This document shows, piece after piece, positions 26,888-36,152 of a stretch of 64,000 nt of DNA (position 1 is the first letter of the stretch; the number at the start of each line of letters is the position of its first letter). The stretch comes from JAJTHY01 sp964458795 (GTDB taxonomy: Bacteria; Pseudomonadota; Alphaproteobacteria; Rickettsiales; Midichloriaceae). The DNA lies in NCBI GenBank assembly GCA_964458795.1, contig CAYWJW010000001.1:16952-80951 (forward strand). Direction: 5' to 3'. The notes under the pieces were generated by a model. That model was not told where the DNA came from. It made no database searches and saw nothing but the letters and a program-made list of their open reading frames with translations. The position numbers were made by a program, and so were the translations under genes.

Positions 26888-26947
26888 AGGACTTCCATAG
26901 ACTAAAAAAACTAATTATAGTTATAAATATAAAGCAGGAGAAGTGTG
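26888..26947 (+). repeat. promoter-like dispersed repeat, copy D (upstream of the AEC transporter)
   Basis: GGACTTCCAT at 26889-26898, a 17-bp spacer, TATAGT at 26916-26921, then TATAAATATAAAGCAGGAGAAGTGTG. The most diverged of the seven copies. Lies in a divergent gap, about 100 bp before the gene it points to. Confidence 0.65.
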
Positions 26948-27044
26948 TAAAAATCCTAAGGAAATTGCAATCCTAGCACTAGCTTAATTACCAATATTGG
27001 TATAATATTGGCTCTTAACTCAAGTAGTGTTATAACTTACAAAG

Positions 27045-27956
27045 ATGCCTATAATTAACTCGCTCATTATTATCTTCGCACTAATTGCAATCGGTCTTTT
27101 TGCTGAGAAGAGGAGCATATTGAGTCATACTCAGATAGAAGGATTTGAAGCATTTCTATTTAAAATAGGATTGCCATGCTATCTATTCGTAGCAGCTTTA
27201 AAGTATGATATACGATTGTTATTGCACACGGAATTTATATCCAGTTATTTAACAACTTTTTTAATTATAACAGCTATAATTGCATTGGTTTATTATAGGA
27301 GTGCTTCCTTATCTTCAATCCTTATGAGATCGTTAGCATCTGGATATTCAAATATCGCAATCTATGCTTTGCCAATAATAATATTTCTACTTAAAGATCC
27401 AATGTCTGGGATAATAGGTAATATTTTTCAAGTAGTTGTTATACAGTCAAGTATTGTAACTATATTAAACCTTATCAAGCATAAGGAAAAGGCAATGGTA
27501 AAAAGTGTTGTTGCTATATTGTCTACACCTTTAATTGTAATGCCTATAATAGGGCTTACTTTAAACTATTTACAATTTTCACCTGGTTACATAATAACAA
27601 CAGTAGTGGAAGATTTGGGCAATAGCGCATCAACGATAGCTTTGTTCGCATTCGGACTAAGGCTTGGAACACTAAAGGTAACCAAAGCAAGTTTTGATAG
27701 AAACTTGCTTTTCATTATTTTCACAAAGAATGCTCTTCATCCCACCATTGCCTATTGTGTTGGAAGATACATATTCGCCTTAGAGCAGTACTGGCTATAT
27801 TCACTAGTAATTACCGCTTCTGCTCCCGCGGCATACGTTATATACTTTATAGCCAAACAATTCGCAGTCGATGAAGAGCTAATGAAACTAGTTGTTGCAA
27901 TCAGTGCCATTGCATCATTATTTTCACTGGTAGTTATTACCGCGGTGTTTTTTTGA
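27045..27956 (+). CDS. AEC-family transporter (auxin-efflux-carrier superfamily)
   Basis: A 303-residue protein with about ten hydrophobic segments and the AEC/PF03547 layout: N-terminal IIFALIAIGLFAEKRSILS, central SGYSNIAIYALPIIIFL and C-terminal ITASAPAAYVIYFIAKQFAVDEELM. Bacterial members move small organic acids such as malate or malonate; the substrate here is unknown. Preceded by promoter-like repeat D. Confidence 0.85.
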   Translation: MPIINSLIIIFALIAIGLFAEKRSILSHTQIEGFEAFLFKIGLPCYLFVAALKYDIRLLLHTEFISSYLTTFLIITAIIALVYYRSASLSSILMRSLASGYSNIAIYALPIIIFLLKDPMSGIIGNIFQVVVIQSSIVTILNLIKHKEKAMVKSVVAILSTPLIVMPIIGLTLNYLQFSPGYIITTVVEDLGNSASTIALFAFGLRLGTLKVTKASFDRNLLFIIFTKNALHPTIAYCVGRYIFALEQYWLYSLVITASAPAAYVIYFIAKQFAVDEELMKLVVAISAIASLFSLVVITAVFF

Positions 27957-28040
27957 TTTTTCTCAATATATAAATTAAGCTTTTGTTTTTAATGATTTTG
28001 CTATATAATTCCCCTGAAAAAACATAAATTGGATTAAGTT

Positions 28041-29129
28041 ATGCTAGAACATATTGATGCAAGTGTTGTACAGGAAAGCGGTATACTTGTTGGCGTAAAT
28101 GTGGATCTTTACGAAGTTATAGATATAATAACTAATGAACCAATTACAGTCTTAGACGTTTCTGATGATATTAACACTCTCAAGTCTGAGTTGCGACTTA
28201 AAATTAACCATATAAAAACTGCTATATCTCATTTAAATGATTCCCATGGTAAACTGGACTTTGATACTCTGGTAGCAGGTGAGTTTTACGAGCATGAATT
28301 AACATTGTTTCTGAAGTCTCAAGAAAGCTCTACTTACAAACCTTTTTTTGTCCGGGATTTATCAGATCTTATAGATGCGGGCATAGTACCAAAACTTAAA
28401 GAGCTTGCAAACGAATCTTTAAATAGTAATAAAAAATTCAAGATAGATTTTGTTTATGGTGAGGGGCATCATATAGCCGTCTCAATCCGAGTTGAGGGTG
28501 GGGATATACATATTGCAACAATTGATTATATAAGGTCCCAACATATTGACGCTATGTTACCCATAAGTGATGATATTAAAGGGAACTTGGTATACCATAG
28601 CTTTTATCCAAAAGAAAATGATATGCAAGTTGATCTAGAATCTTGTGGCATACTTGCATCGTATGCTCTAAAAGATCTGTCGCAAATTCCAACTCAGGAT
28701 TTAGATAAATATATAAAAGCATCACCAAAACTTCCAGAAGATGCTGCGGCCTCTTACCCAACATCAAACGAAGATATGAACACGTCAGATTATAAAAAAC
28801 TGTCTCCTGCTCTAATCAGATTATGTCAGGTAATTTCCATCTTAAACAAATATATTGCAGAACATCCAGATGCCAAGGTGACCCATAAAAACAAAGCACC
28901 AGAATTGTTGTCAGACTATGTTAAAAGACATACATACGATGTAGTAGCTGATCTTAGAGAAGATTCTCCAAAGTTAGTTAAAACAAACATTGCTGTATAT
29001 AAAAAGACTATAAAAGTGTACAAGACTATATTGACTTATTTAGATCAATTTAAGACTGACAGGGAAATAACAGCTCTTTTATCAGATGAAGAGTTAACAA
29101 ACAATGGTATAAAAATCGTGACTCTTTGA
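28041..29129 (+). CDS. candidate YopJ-family (C55-like) effector acetyltransferase
   Basis: A 362-residue soluble protein without signal peptide. A possible YopJ catalytic triad can be read: His143 or His144 in EGHHIAVSIRVEGGDIHI, Asp162 in ATIDYIRS, and Cys202 in QVDLESCGILASYALKDL. The His143-Asp162 spacing of 19 equals that of known members (YopJ His109-Glu128, PopP2 His260-Asp279), and the order H-D/E-C, the beta-strand pattern and the SCGI-Ser/Ala-helix context agree. Such proteins acetylate Ser/Thr/Lys of host kinases and are usually delivered by a secretion system. The C-terminal helical part (about 250-362) is unassigned. The family call rests on motif reading only. Confidence 0.5.
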   Translation: MLEHIDASVVQESGILVGVNVDLYEVIDIITNEPITVLDVSDDINTLKSELRLKINHIKTAISHLNDSHGKLDFDTLVAGEFYEHELTLFLKSQESSTYKPFFVRDLSDLIDAGIVPKLKELANESLNSNKKFKIDFVYGEGHHIAVSIRVEGGDIHIATIDYIRSQHIDAMLPISDDIKGNLVYHSFYPKENDMQVDLESCGILASYALKDLSQIPTQDLDKYIKASPKLPEDAAASYPTSNEDMNTSDYKKLSPALIRLCQVISILNKYIAEHPDAKVTHKNKAPELLSDYVKRHTYDVVADLREDSPKLVKTNIAVYKKTIKVYKTILTYLDQFKTDREITALLSDEELTNNGIKIVTL

Positions 29130-29141
29130 TGTGTTATCCAA

Positions 29142-30536
29142 TTACAAATGAATAACCTTACCGAAAGCATCTAACACGGATTCATGCATAGCCTCAGAGA
29201 TAGTAGGATGTGGGAATATAGAGTGTATTAATTCAGCTTCAGTAGCTTCCATAGTTTTGGCGATTGTAAATCCTTGAATCATCTCGGTAACCTCCGCGCC
29301 AATCAGGTGGGCTCCAAGCAGCTCGCCGGTTTTGGGGTCAAATATAGTTTTGACAAAACCCTCGGTCTCGCCGATAGCTAGGGCTTTGCCATTGGCATAA
29401 AGCGGAAAGCGGCCAACTTTTATGTCCTTATACTTTTCTCTAGCAGATGCTTCGGTTAGCCCTATGCTAGCAATTTGCGGATACGAATAGGTGCAAGCTG
29501 GAATATTTTCGCGTCTCATTGGATGTACTGGTAATCCCGCAATTTTTTCTACACATATAACACCTTCGTGTGAGGCCTTATGTGCAAGCCATGGTGCTGC
29601 CACCACATCACCAATTGCGAAAACTTTAGGTTCGTCAGTTTCTAAGTATTCATTGGTCTTGATAACTCCATGCTCTACTTTAACTTTGGTGTTCTCGAGC
29701 CCCAGATTCTCGGTGTTTGCAACTACTCCAACAGCAGAAATCACTCGGTTGAACTTAGCATCATGGACCTTGCCGGCTTCATCTCTGAATTTTACTGCCA
29801 CTGAATCACCCGATGGATTAGTTTGCAATACTTCAGTTTTGGTCAAAATCTTAATCCCACGTTTCTCAAAGCTTTTGCGAGCTGCTGCAGCAATTTCAGC
29901 ATCTTCTTGTGCGAGTATTTGTGGCAAGATTTCCATAACCGTAACATCCACACCCAGCATGTTGTAAAAGCTTGCAAACTCAATACCTATTGCCCCACTG
30001 CCGACAATAAGTAAGCTTTTCGGCAGCTTATCTGGAGTCATGGCGTGCTTGTAATTCCAAATCAATTTGCCATCAAACTTAATCGCTGGTAGTTCCCTTG
30101 GTCTGGCTCCAGTTGCAATAATTATATTGCTAACAGAAAGGCGTACGTCCTTGCCGCCCATACTTACTATAACCTCCCCTTTGCCCGCTAACTTGCCGCT
30201 TCCTTCAAAAATTTTAACACCATTCTTCTTCATTAGCCCTGCAACCCCACCTGCAAGCTTGGCTGAGACATCACGCGAGTATTTAACCATCTTGCTAAGA
30301 TCAAAGCTTACCTTACCCACTGTTATCCCAAATGCCTCAGCGTGCTGACAAGTATGTAATACTTCAGAAACCCTGAGCAAGGCCTTGGTTGGAATGCAGC
30401 CCCAGTTTAGGCAGATGCCTCCTAAATGCTCCCTTTCTACCAGGGCTACTTTAAGCTTAAGCTGTGCCGCTCTAACAGCTGCGACATAGCCGCCTGGTCC
30501 GCCTCCGATGATTATGATATCAAATTTTTCTTGCAT
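29142..30536 (-). CDS. lpdA: dihydrolipoamide dehydrogenase (E3)
   Basis: A 464-residue flavoprotein: FAD-binding GGGPGGYVAAVRAAQL, the redox disulfide GGICLNWGCIPTK (Cys42, Cys47), NAD-binding VGSGAIGIEFASFY, and the C-terminal catalytic HPHPTISEAMHE. It reoxidises lipoamide of the pyruvate dehydrogenase complex. It starts 8 nt after the E2 gene's stop codon, so the two are co-transcribed; the E1 genes are not in the window. Confidence 0.96.
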   Translation of the reverse strand: MQEKFDIIIIGGGPGGYVAAVRAAQLKLKVALVEREHLGGICLNWGCIPTKALLRVSEVLHTCQHAEAFGITVGKVSFDLSKMVKYSRDVSAKLAGGVAGLMKKNGVKIFEGSGKLAGKGEVIVSMGGKDVRLSVSNIIIATGARPRELPAIKFDGKLIWNYKHAMTPDKLPKSLLIVGSGAIGIEFASFYNMLGVDVTVMEILPQILAQEDAEIAAAARKSFEKRGIKILTKTEVLQTNPSGDSVAVKFRDEAGKVHDAKFNRVISAVGVVANTENLGLENTKVKVEHGVIKTNEYLETDEPKVFAIGDVVAAPWLAHKASHEGVICVEKIAGLPVHPMRRENIPACTYSYPQIASIGLTEASAREKYKDIKVGRFPLYANGKALAIGETEGFVKTIFDPKTGELLGAHLIGAEVTEMIQGFTIAKTMEATEAELIHSIFPHPTISEAMHESVLDAFGKVIHL

Positions 30537-30544
30537 GGAGGCCC

Positions 30545-31768
30545 CTACACAAACATGGTTACAGGTTGCTCGATATGAGCCTTAAATTCTTGCATGAGCA
30601 CAGCGGCCAGTACACCGTCGACCACACGATGATCACAGGATATGGACACGGTCATAATGGTTGATGGTTGCACCACTCCATTCTTAACGACAGGGCGCGC
30701 ATAAGCCGTACTAACTGCTAAGATACACGCTTGGGGAGGGTTGATGATAGCTTGAAATTCTTTAACCCCATACATACCAAGGTTAGAAACAGTAAAGCTC
30801 CCGCCCATAAACTCTTCAGGTCTAAGCTGGTGGTTCTTAGCGCGCGCGGCTAGATCTTTCACTTCATCTGATATTTGTTGGAACGACTTTTGGTCAGCAT
30901 TTCTTATAATAGGAGTAATAAGCCCATCTTGTATGGCAACTGCGACAGATATATCCACATTATTATACTGAATAATGCCATCATCTGACCAAGATGCATT
31001 AGCTTCGGGCACTTTTTTTAGTGCAACTGCAATAGCCTTGACGACGAAATCATTCACCGAAAGTTTATATTCTGGTTTATTTCCAACTATGCGAGCTTTA
31101 GCATTCAGGTAATTTCTAGTTTTTTCTAGTTCGGTAACATCACAATCAATGGTTAAATAAAAATGCGGTATCGTGCTTTTTGCTGTCTGCAGGCGTGTTG
31201 CGATAGTCTTTTGCATTTGAGTAAGAGGCAGTAATCTAGAATCTTCTGCATGCCTACCTACATGCTCAACATGGGGTCTCTTGAAATTAATTATATCCTC
31301 GCGCACAACTCTGCCTCTTGGACCAGATCCTGCAACACGAGAGATATCAACCCCCATATTGCTAGCCACTCGCTTGGCAAGCGGGCTTGCAAAGGACTTC
31401 TCTTGTTGAATATTAGGTGTACTTGGAGTTGAAATAGCTTTAGCAGGTGGCTCTGTTGTAACCGAAGGCTGGGCTTCTGAGGTTTTGTGGCTTTCAATTA
31501 GCGCATCAATGGCTGATTTATCTTCTCCGGCTTCTATCAAAACTCCAATAAGCGCATTAACTTTTACTCCTACAGTTTTATCAGGAACAATTATTTTTCC
31601 TAAAATTCCGCCATCGGCAGACTCTACTTCCATAATGGCCTTATCAGTTTCTATCTCTGCAATCACCTCACCCGGCTTTATCTTATCACCTTCTTTCTTA
31701 AGCCATTTTGTTATCGTCCCTTCTGTCATAGTTGGAGAGAGTGCGGGCATGAGAATCTTAATTGCCAT
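30545..31768 (-). CDS. pdhC: pyruvate dehydrogenase dihydrolipoamide acetyltransferase (E2)
   Basis: A 407-residue E2: one lipoyl domain (about 1-78, lipoylated Lys43 in ETDKAIMEVES), a linker, an E3/E1-binding domain (about 127-165, SPLAKRVASNMGVDISRVAG), and the catalytic core ending in CDHRVVDGVLAA with the HxxxDG motif. A single lipoyl domain and the MPALSPTMTEG start are typical of alphaproteobacterial and mitochondrial PDH E2. First gene of the pdhC-lpdA pair. Confidence 0.95.
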   Translation of the reverse strand: MAIKILMPALSPTMTEGTITKWLKKEGDKIKPGEVIAEIETDKAIMEVESADGGILGKIIVPDKTVGVKVNALIGVLIEAGEDKSAIDALIESHKTSEAQPSVTTEPPAKAISTPSTPNIQQEKSFASPLAKRVASNMGVDISRVAGSGPRGRVVREDIINFKRPHVEHVGRHAEDSRLLPLTQMQKTIATRLQTAKSTIPHFYLTIDCDVTELEKTRNYLNAKARIVGNKPEYKLSVNDFVVKAIAVALKKVPEANASWSDDGIIQYNNVDISVAVAIQDGLITPIIRNADQKSFQQISDEVKDLAARAKNHQLRPEEFMGGSFTVSNLGMYGVKEFQAIINPPQACILAVSTAYARPVVKNGVVQPSTIMTVSISCDHRVVDGVLAAVLMQEFKAHIEQPVTMFV

Positions 31769-31913
31769 TAGTTACCTAAACTTTATGATTACAACAGTTA
31801 TAAAATGCGCTCGAAATAACTTCAAGTAGTATTATTATCTAAAATCACCGCACTTGAACCCCATTTACCTCCGGATCTACCAAGCCTTTAGAAGTTTAAA
31901 AATATTTTGCATA

Positions 31914-31973
31914 GGGACTTCCATACCCTTATTTTGGTGTGATATATTAATAATATAAGATAAGAAAAGTGTG
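31914..31973 (+). repeat. promoter-like dispersed repeat, copy E
   Basis: GGGACTTCCAT, an 18-bp spacer, TATATT at 31943-31948, then AATAATATAAGATAAGAAAAGTGTG (two bases shorter in the A/T tract than other copies). Upstream AAAAATATTTTGCATA is shared with copies B and C. It lies about 140 bp before the gene at 32113. Confidence 0.75.
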
Positions 31974-32112
31974 TCCAATAGAGCATACTAAAATTATGCA
32001 AATCTTAATATTGTTGTAACATTCGTGTGTTATTATATAGCTCAACAAATTCCATTCCGGTTTTGCATGCAAAGCAAGAAAATGGATAAAAAATAATTTT
32101 GTGAGGAATACC

Positions 32113-32718
32113 ATGTTAAATAAAATAAAACCTTTTGCACTCGGTGCATGCATACTTACAGGAATGATTTCTGCCAATACTATATTCGTAGGATTCTCAA
32201 TGTTACAAAAAGACTTTGTCACTGCAAGCGCATCTACATTATTGAATGCGATGCATGAAAACAAACTTCAAGCATTTGCCAGTGTTGCTATAATACCATT
32301 TTGTGGTTTAGTAACTGCTTCCTACTTCGGTTGGAGTGCATATAAAGGTGCCGTTATTAAAAGCGCAGATTCAGAGAAACAAGAGGCAGTTAGAGCAATA
32401 AATGAAAGAAATGCTAAATGCAAAGGTAAGATAGGGGAATCTTTAAAGATTATACCTGCCTTGGCAATAGGTTATACAAATACTTTTTTGAATTTCACAC
32501 ACTTTGCAACTCAAGCAATGCTTATTGAGCATTTTAAAGATCCTAAAAAAGGGATTTTGAGAACTGTGTGGGATGTTGAAAAAGAATTTGTTATGAGTGT
32601 TTTCCGAGGGGCTTTCTCACCAAAAACAGCGCCGCTTTTCTCAACGCTTTTAACGATAGAATTTGTAAGTGCTATTGTTGGAATGGGTTTGAGTAACGGT
32701 GAGGGGCCAGGGAAATAG
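32113..32718 (+). CDS. unknown membrane-associated protein
   Basis: 201 residues from the ATG at 32113, chosen because GAGG lies 6-7 nt upstream; an in-frame GTG at 32101 would add 4 residues. Hydrophobic stretches at about 9-28 (ALGACILTGMISANTIFVGF), 54-70 and near the C-terminus suggest two or three membrane contacts separated by a basic helical segment. No family recognised. It follows promoter-like repeat E and is followed by a MITE. Confidence 0.55.
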   Translation: MLNKIKPFALGACILTGMISANTIFVGFSMLQKDFVTASASTLLNAMHENKLQAFASVAIIPFCGLVTASYFGWSAYKGAVIKSADSEKQEAVRAINERNAKCKGKIGESLKIIPALAIGYTNTFLNFTHFATQAMLIEHFKDPKKGILRTVWDVEKEFVMSVFRGAFSPKTAPLFSTLLTIEFVSAIVGMGLSNGEGPGK

Positions 32719-32833
32719 ACACATTTTGCACGCGGAATATACATATATTTCAAGAGCAAAATGGGTGAAATTTTATTAAAAAGGCACAGAGTTACCATGC
32801 TAATTCTATACTGACTTAGCTATATAATGCTTA

Positions 32834-33123
32834 TACCAATCCACCAATGTCATCACCCGACTTGATCGGGTGATCCATCTTAAGGTCGGGTAATGCCTTA
32901 TGTTTAGTATATCAAGGCAAGCATTTCTATAGCCTTAAAATGGATTGCCTCCGATCAAGTCGGGCAAAGACAGGTTGTGTGGTAGGTTTCTTAAGTATTA
33001 TATATTGTCCTGTGATAGCATGGTCCAATATACTTCTTTTCACTACCTAATACCAATTCCAGTGATGCGGGATAAATATCAAAAGATGAAGCGCATCTGT
33101 ACAGTTATTTACTGGAATTGGTA
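32834..33123. repeat. MITE-like composite element, full copy 1 (~290 bp)
   Basis: Outer ends TACCAATCC and GGAATTGGTA are inverted copies flanked by TTA on both sides (32831-32833, 33124-33126). The right quarter (33051-33123) is itself a palindrome of the TACCAATTCC family. The left part carries REP-like hairpins (CACCCGACTTGATCGGGTG; GATCAAGTCGGGC). The inverse copy at 42669-42940 matches it along nearly its whole length. No ORF of transposase size, so it is non-autonomous. Fills most of the 32719-33169 gap. Confidence 0.8.
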
Positions 33124-33169
33124 TTAGTTATGCTCTATTATATGAGGATGAATAAACGTATGAAATTAT

Positions 33170-35167
33170 ATGGATCTTTTTAGCACAAGTACTGCAAAAA
33201 TTGAGCCTAAGGTAGCTAAGGCTAAATCTAATGACAATAGCTATAGCGCTAAGGATATTGAAGTATTAGAGGGTCTAGAACCGGTAAGGCTTAGACCAGG
33301 TATGTATATTGGTGGCACAGATATCCACGCACTACACCATCTGTTTGCCGAAGTAATAGATAACTCTATGGATGAAGCAGTAGCAGGGCACGCTCGTCAA
33401 ATTAAGGTAACTCTGCATGCAAATAATACCATTACCATTTCTGATGATGGACGAGGCATTCCTGTAGATCCTCATCCCAAATATCCGGATAAGTCTGCGC
33501 TTGAAGTAATCCTAACCATGCTGCACTCCGGCGGAAAATTTTCTAACAAAGCTTATACTACTTCTGGTGGGCTGCATGGTGTTGGAGTTTCAGTAGTAAA
33601 TGCGCTCTCAGAGGAATTCGGGGTCACAGTTTATAGAGGAGGGCGAAAATACACGCAAAGTTACAGTCGGGGATTGCCTTTAACAAAGCTTGCCTCAGAA
33701 AGCTGTAAGGCAAACTTGAAAGGTACAGAGATAACATTCACGCCAGATACTCAGATATTTGGAGATATAAAGTTCGACCCTGCAAGCATATACAGGCTAT
33801 CCTGTTCACGCGGGTATCTGTACCGAGGGGTAGAAATACTATGGCAGTGTGCTGAAGAAATATGTCCTGAAAGTATCCCGTCTAAGCAGGTAATCCACTA
33901 TCCAAATGGGCTTAAGGATTACATCATCGACTACACTAAGGAGTTGGAGATGGTAGTTCCGGAAATTTTTGCAGGTACTGCCGAGTTTGCAAGCGACATG
34001 GGCAAAATCGAGTGGGCGATAAGTTGGCAGACTTACGGAGAAGGCTTTGCAAAATATTACTGTAACACAGTATTTACCCCGCAAGGTGGTTCGCATGAGC
34101 AAGGGTTCAAGGCCGGGCTGCTCAAAGCGCTTAAGAACTATGGAGAGTTGACTGGCAATAATAAATTAAACGCAATAACAGCTGATGATATCTTCGCTTC
34201 TGCAGTGGGAATTGTTTCGGTATTTATAACAAATCCAATTTTCCAAGGGCAGACCAAGGAAAAGCTATTATCGGCAGAAGCGCTAAAGTTAGTAGAAAAT
34301 TCTGTGCGTCCGCAATTTGAAAATTGGCTAACTGCATCCCCTAAAGTTGCAGGGCTGGTTATTGAGAAGATTATAGAGGATTGTGAAGAACGTCTGAATC
34401 GCAAAAAGAGTAAAGAGGCCGCCCGCAAAAGCCCGATAAAGTCTATGCGTCTTCCTGGTAAACTCACTGATTGCTTGAGTGATGCTAAACAAGGATCTGA
34501 AATATTCCTGGTTGAGGGAGAGTCTGCAGGTGGTTCTGCTAAGCAAGCGAGAAATCGTGAGAACCAAGCTATTATGCCACTCAAGGGGAAGATCCTTAAC
34601 GTTGTGAACTCTACAGCTGATAAGATAACTGCCAATAATGAGATCAAAGATCTTCTTACAGCGCTTGGTTGTGGTAGCGGTAAGAACTATCGTGAAGAAG
34701 ATTTGCGATATGAGAAGGTTGTGATAATGACTGATGCTGATGTCGATGGGGCGCATATTACCTCACTTTTACTCACATTCTTTTATAAGCAAATGCCGAA
34801 GTTAATTGAGAATGGGCATCTGTATCTTGCGCAGCCCCCGCTCTATAGAATTACTCATCAAAATAAAACTATGTATGCCGCAAATGATGCTGAGTTGGAT
34901 AATATGGTTGCTAAGCTTGAAAAAGCGAAAGGCAAAGTTGAAGTTGGTCGTTTCAAAGGGCTGGGTGAGATGACAGCCGCGCAGCTTAAGGAAACTACCA
35001 TGGATCCTAAAAAACGCATTTTACTAAAAGTGGATATAATCAACGATGATAACTTAAGTAGAACTGTTGATGAGCTAATGGGCAAGGATCCAGAGCCACG
35101 ATTTAGGTTTATTCAACATCGCAGCCAAATGCGCAAAGAGAATCTGGGTGAGATACTAGATGTTTAA
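33170..35167 (+). CDS. parE: DNA topoisomerase IV subunit B
   Basis: A 665-residue type IIA topoisomerase B subunit. GHKL ATPase motifs EVIDNSMDEA, DDGRGIPVDPHPKYPDKSALE and GGLHGVGVSVVNALS; Toprim motifs VEGESAGGSAKQARNR and MTDADVDGAHI. The short length and the PVDPHPKYPDKSALEVILT wording fit ParE rather than GyrB. It decatenates daughter chromosomes with ParC, which is not in the window. Terminator follows at 35175-35210. Confidence 0.9.
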   Translation: MDLFSTSTAKIEPKVAKAKSNDNSYSAKDIEVLEGLEPVRLRPGMYIGGTDIHALHHLFAEVIDNSMDEAVAGHARQIKVTLHANNTITISDDGRGIPVDPHPKYPDKSALEVILTMLHSGGKFSNKAYTTSGGLHGVGVSVVNALSEEFGVTVYRGGRKYTQSYSRGLPLTKLASESCKANLKGTEITFTPDTQIFGDIKFDPASIYRLSCSRGYLYRGVEILWQCAEEICPESIPSKQVIHYPNGLKDYIIDYTKELEMVVPEIFAGTAEFASDMGKIEWAISWQTYGEGFAKYYCNTVFTPQGGSHEQGFKAGLLKALKNYGELTGNNKLNAITADDIFASAVGIVSVFITNPIFQGQTKEKLLSAEALKLVENSVRPQFENWLTASPKVAGLVIEKIIEDCEERLNRKKSKEAARKSPIKSMRLPGKLTDCLSDAKQGSEIFLVEGESAGGSAKQARNRENQAIMPLKGKILNVVNSTADKITANNEIKDLLTALGCGSGKNYREEDLRYEKVVIMTDADVDGAHITSLLLTFFYKQMPKLIENGHLYLAQPPLYRITHQNKTMYAANDAELDNMVAKLEKAKGKVEVGRFKGLGEMTAAQLKETTMDPKKRILLKVDIINDDNLSRTVDELMGKDPEPRFRFIQHRSQMRKENLGEILDV

Positions 35168-35174
35168 TGAAGGT

Positions 35175-35210
35175 AGAGCTGCCCTATTAAAAAATAAGGC
35201 AGCTCTTTTA
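35175..35210. terminator. bidirectional terminator between parE and the SlyB-like gene
   Basis: AGAGCTGCC and GGCAGCTCT pair around a 14-nt A/T-rich loop, followed by TTTTA on the plus strand; lies between convergent genes. Confidence 0.8.
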
Positions 35211-35211
35211 A

Positions 35212-35793
35212 TTAGATAGCTGAAGTAAGTCTAGGACGATCGTTGTTATATATTATAAGAACTCTTTGTCCTGCCTGAAATACAACATCTCTTCCTTGTA
35301 CCACTGATATTAAATCGCTTTTGGTATTTGCAACAGAGATAGATTGTTTTATATCATCATCTATTGAAGCGCGGCCAATTGATACTTTAGTGGTTTTGGT
35401 GCTTGTAGGTGCTTTGCTTACATACTTAGGATCAATGCGAACTACGTATTCCATGCCTTCGGATTTGCTAAGTGCATCTTCGGCTACCGCGCCTGCTACG
35501 GCACCTAAAATGGCACCGCCAATTGTAGCTGCTATCTGGCCTTTGCCAGCTCCGATTGCAGATCCAGCTACGGCACCAGCTAACCCACCGCCAAGGCCGC
35601 CAACTTGATTATTGGCTAATTTATCTGTTTCCTTTATTGTAACTGGTCGAGCAGAAATAACTTTGCCTTCGAGTACTTTACCTGCGGAAGCAGTGCTTGT
35701 ATATACATCAGATCCCATATTACGAGCGCAGCCTGTTAGAACTAAGCTGGATAGTATTACAGGAAGTGTTAATTTATATAAGAAAGCCTTCAT
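35212..35793 (-). CDS. glycine-zipper outer-membrane lipoprotein, SlyB / 17-kDa antigen type
   Basis: A 193-residue lipoprotein: signal peptide with lipobox LTGC (Cys22), then a glycine-zipper region (about 67-105: GGLGGGLAGAVAGSAIGAG, GGAILGAVAGAVAEDAL), then a C-terminal domain with VVQGRDVVFQAGQRVLIIY. The layout matches SlyB/Pcp-like lipoproteins and the Rickettsia 17-kDa antigen. Likely anchored in the outer membrane and associated with envelope stability. Confidence 0.85.
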   Translation of the reverse strand: MKAFLYKLTLPVILSSLVLTGCARNMGSDVYTSTASAGKVLEGKVISARPVTIKETDKLANNQVGGLGGGLAGAVAGSAIGAGKGQIAATIGGAILGAVAGAVAEDALSKSEGMEYVVRIDPKYVSKAPTSTKTTKVSIGRASIDDDIKQSISVANTKSDLISVVQGRDVVFQAGQRVLIIYNNDRPRLTSAI

Positions 35794-35997
35794 TTATACC
35801 TCTTTATATTAATGACTTTATGCGCGCATTATATAAAAAACTAATGTAAATACAATATATTTATAAAAAGATTGTATATTTTATCATTTCATAAAGATTT
35901 TTAAGGTATCCTCTTTATGGAAGACGGGATGCTATAAAACACTTGCAAATTTGGTAGAATATGAGTATTTTCCGACTGACAATTCTTTTGTCTTCTC

Positions 35998-36074
35998 GGC
36001 GGAGTAGCTCAGGTGGTTAGAGCGGCGGAATCATAATCCGTGTGTCGGGGGTTCAAATCCCTCCTCCGCTACCA
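35998..36074 (+). tRNA. tRNA-Met (anticodon CAT), elongator type
   Basis: A 77-nt cloverleaf with encoded CCA. Acceptor GGCGGAG pairs with CTCCGCT (first pair G-U); D-arm GCTC/GAGC; anticodon stem GCGGA/TCCGT with loop ATCATAA; T-arm GGGGG TTCAAAT CCCTC. It resembles alphaproteobacterial elongator tRNA-Met more than initiator or lysidine-modified tRNA-Ile2, which share the CAT anticodon. Confidence 0.93.
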
Positions 36075-36090
36075 ATTACCCATTACCCAT

Positions 36091-36125
36091 AAAAAAGGAG
36101 ATGCTGAAACAAGGTCAGCATCTCC
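36091..36125 (-). terminator. Rho-independent terminator of the gene at 36153
   Basis: On the minus strand GGAGATGCTGA pairs with TCAGCATCTCC around an 8-nt loop, followed by six T. Lies 28 nt after the stop of the minus-strand gene ending at 36153. Confidence 0.88.
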
Positions 36126-36152
36126 AAGTAGAAAGCGCGGGTGTATACAGTC

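Noticed and set aside
29491..29967. 158-codon open frame antisense to lpdA
   Set aside because: lpdA is unambiguous here; the opposite frame has no domain, no ribosome site and a composition typical of antisense shadow.
32945..33127. 60-codon frame in the composite MITE, as a possible transposase remnant
   Set aside because: No transposase motif; it ends in the same MITE-derived residues seen at unrelated loci.
34138..34647. 169-codon open frame antisense to parE
   Set aside because: Lies inside a conserved topoisomerase gene; no recognisable protein pattern.
35998..36074. tRNA-Ile2 (lysidine-modified CAT) or initiator tRNA
   Set aside because: The body matches alphaproteobacterial elongator tRNA-Met, lacks the three G-C pairs of initiator anticodon stems and does not resemble tRNA-Ile2.
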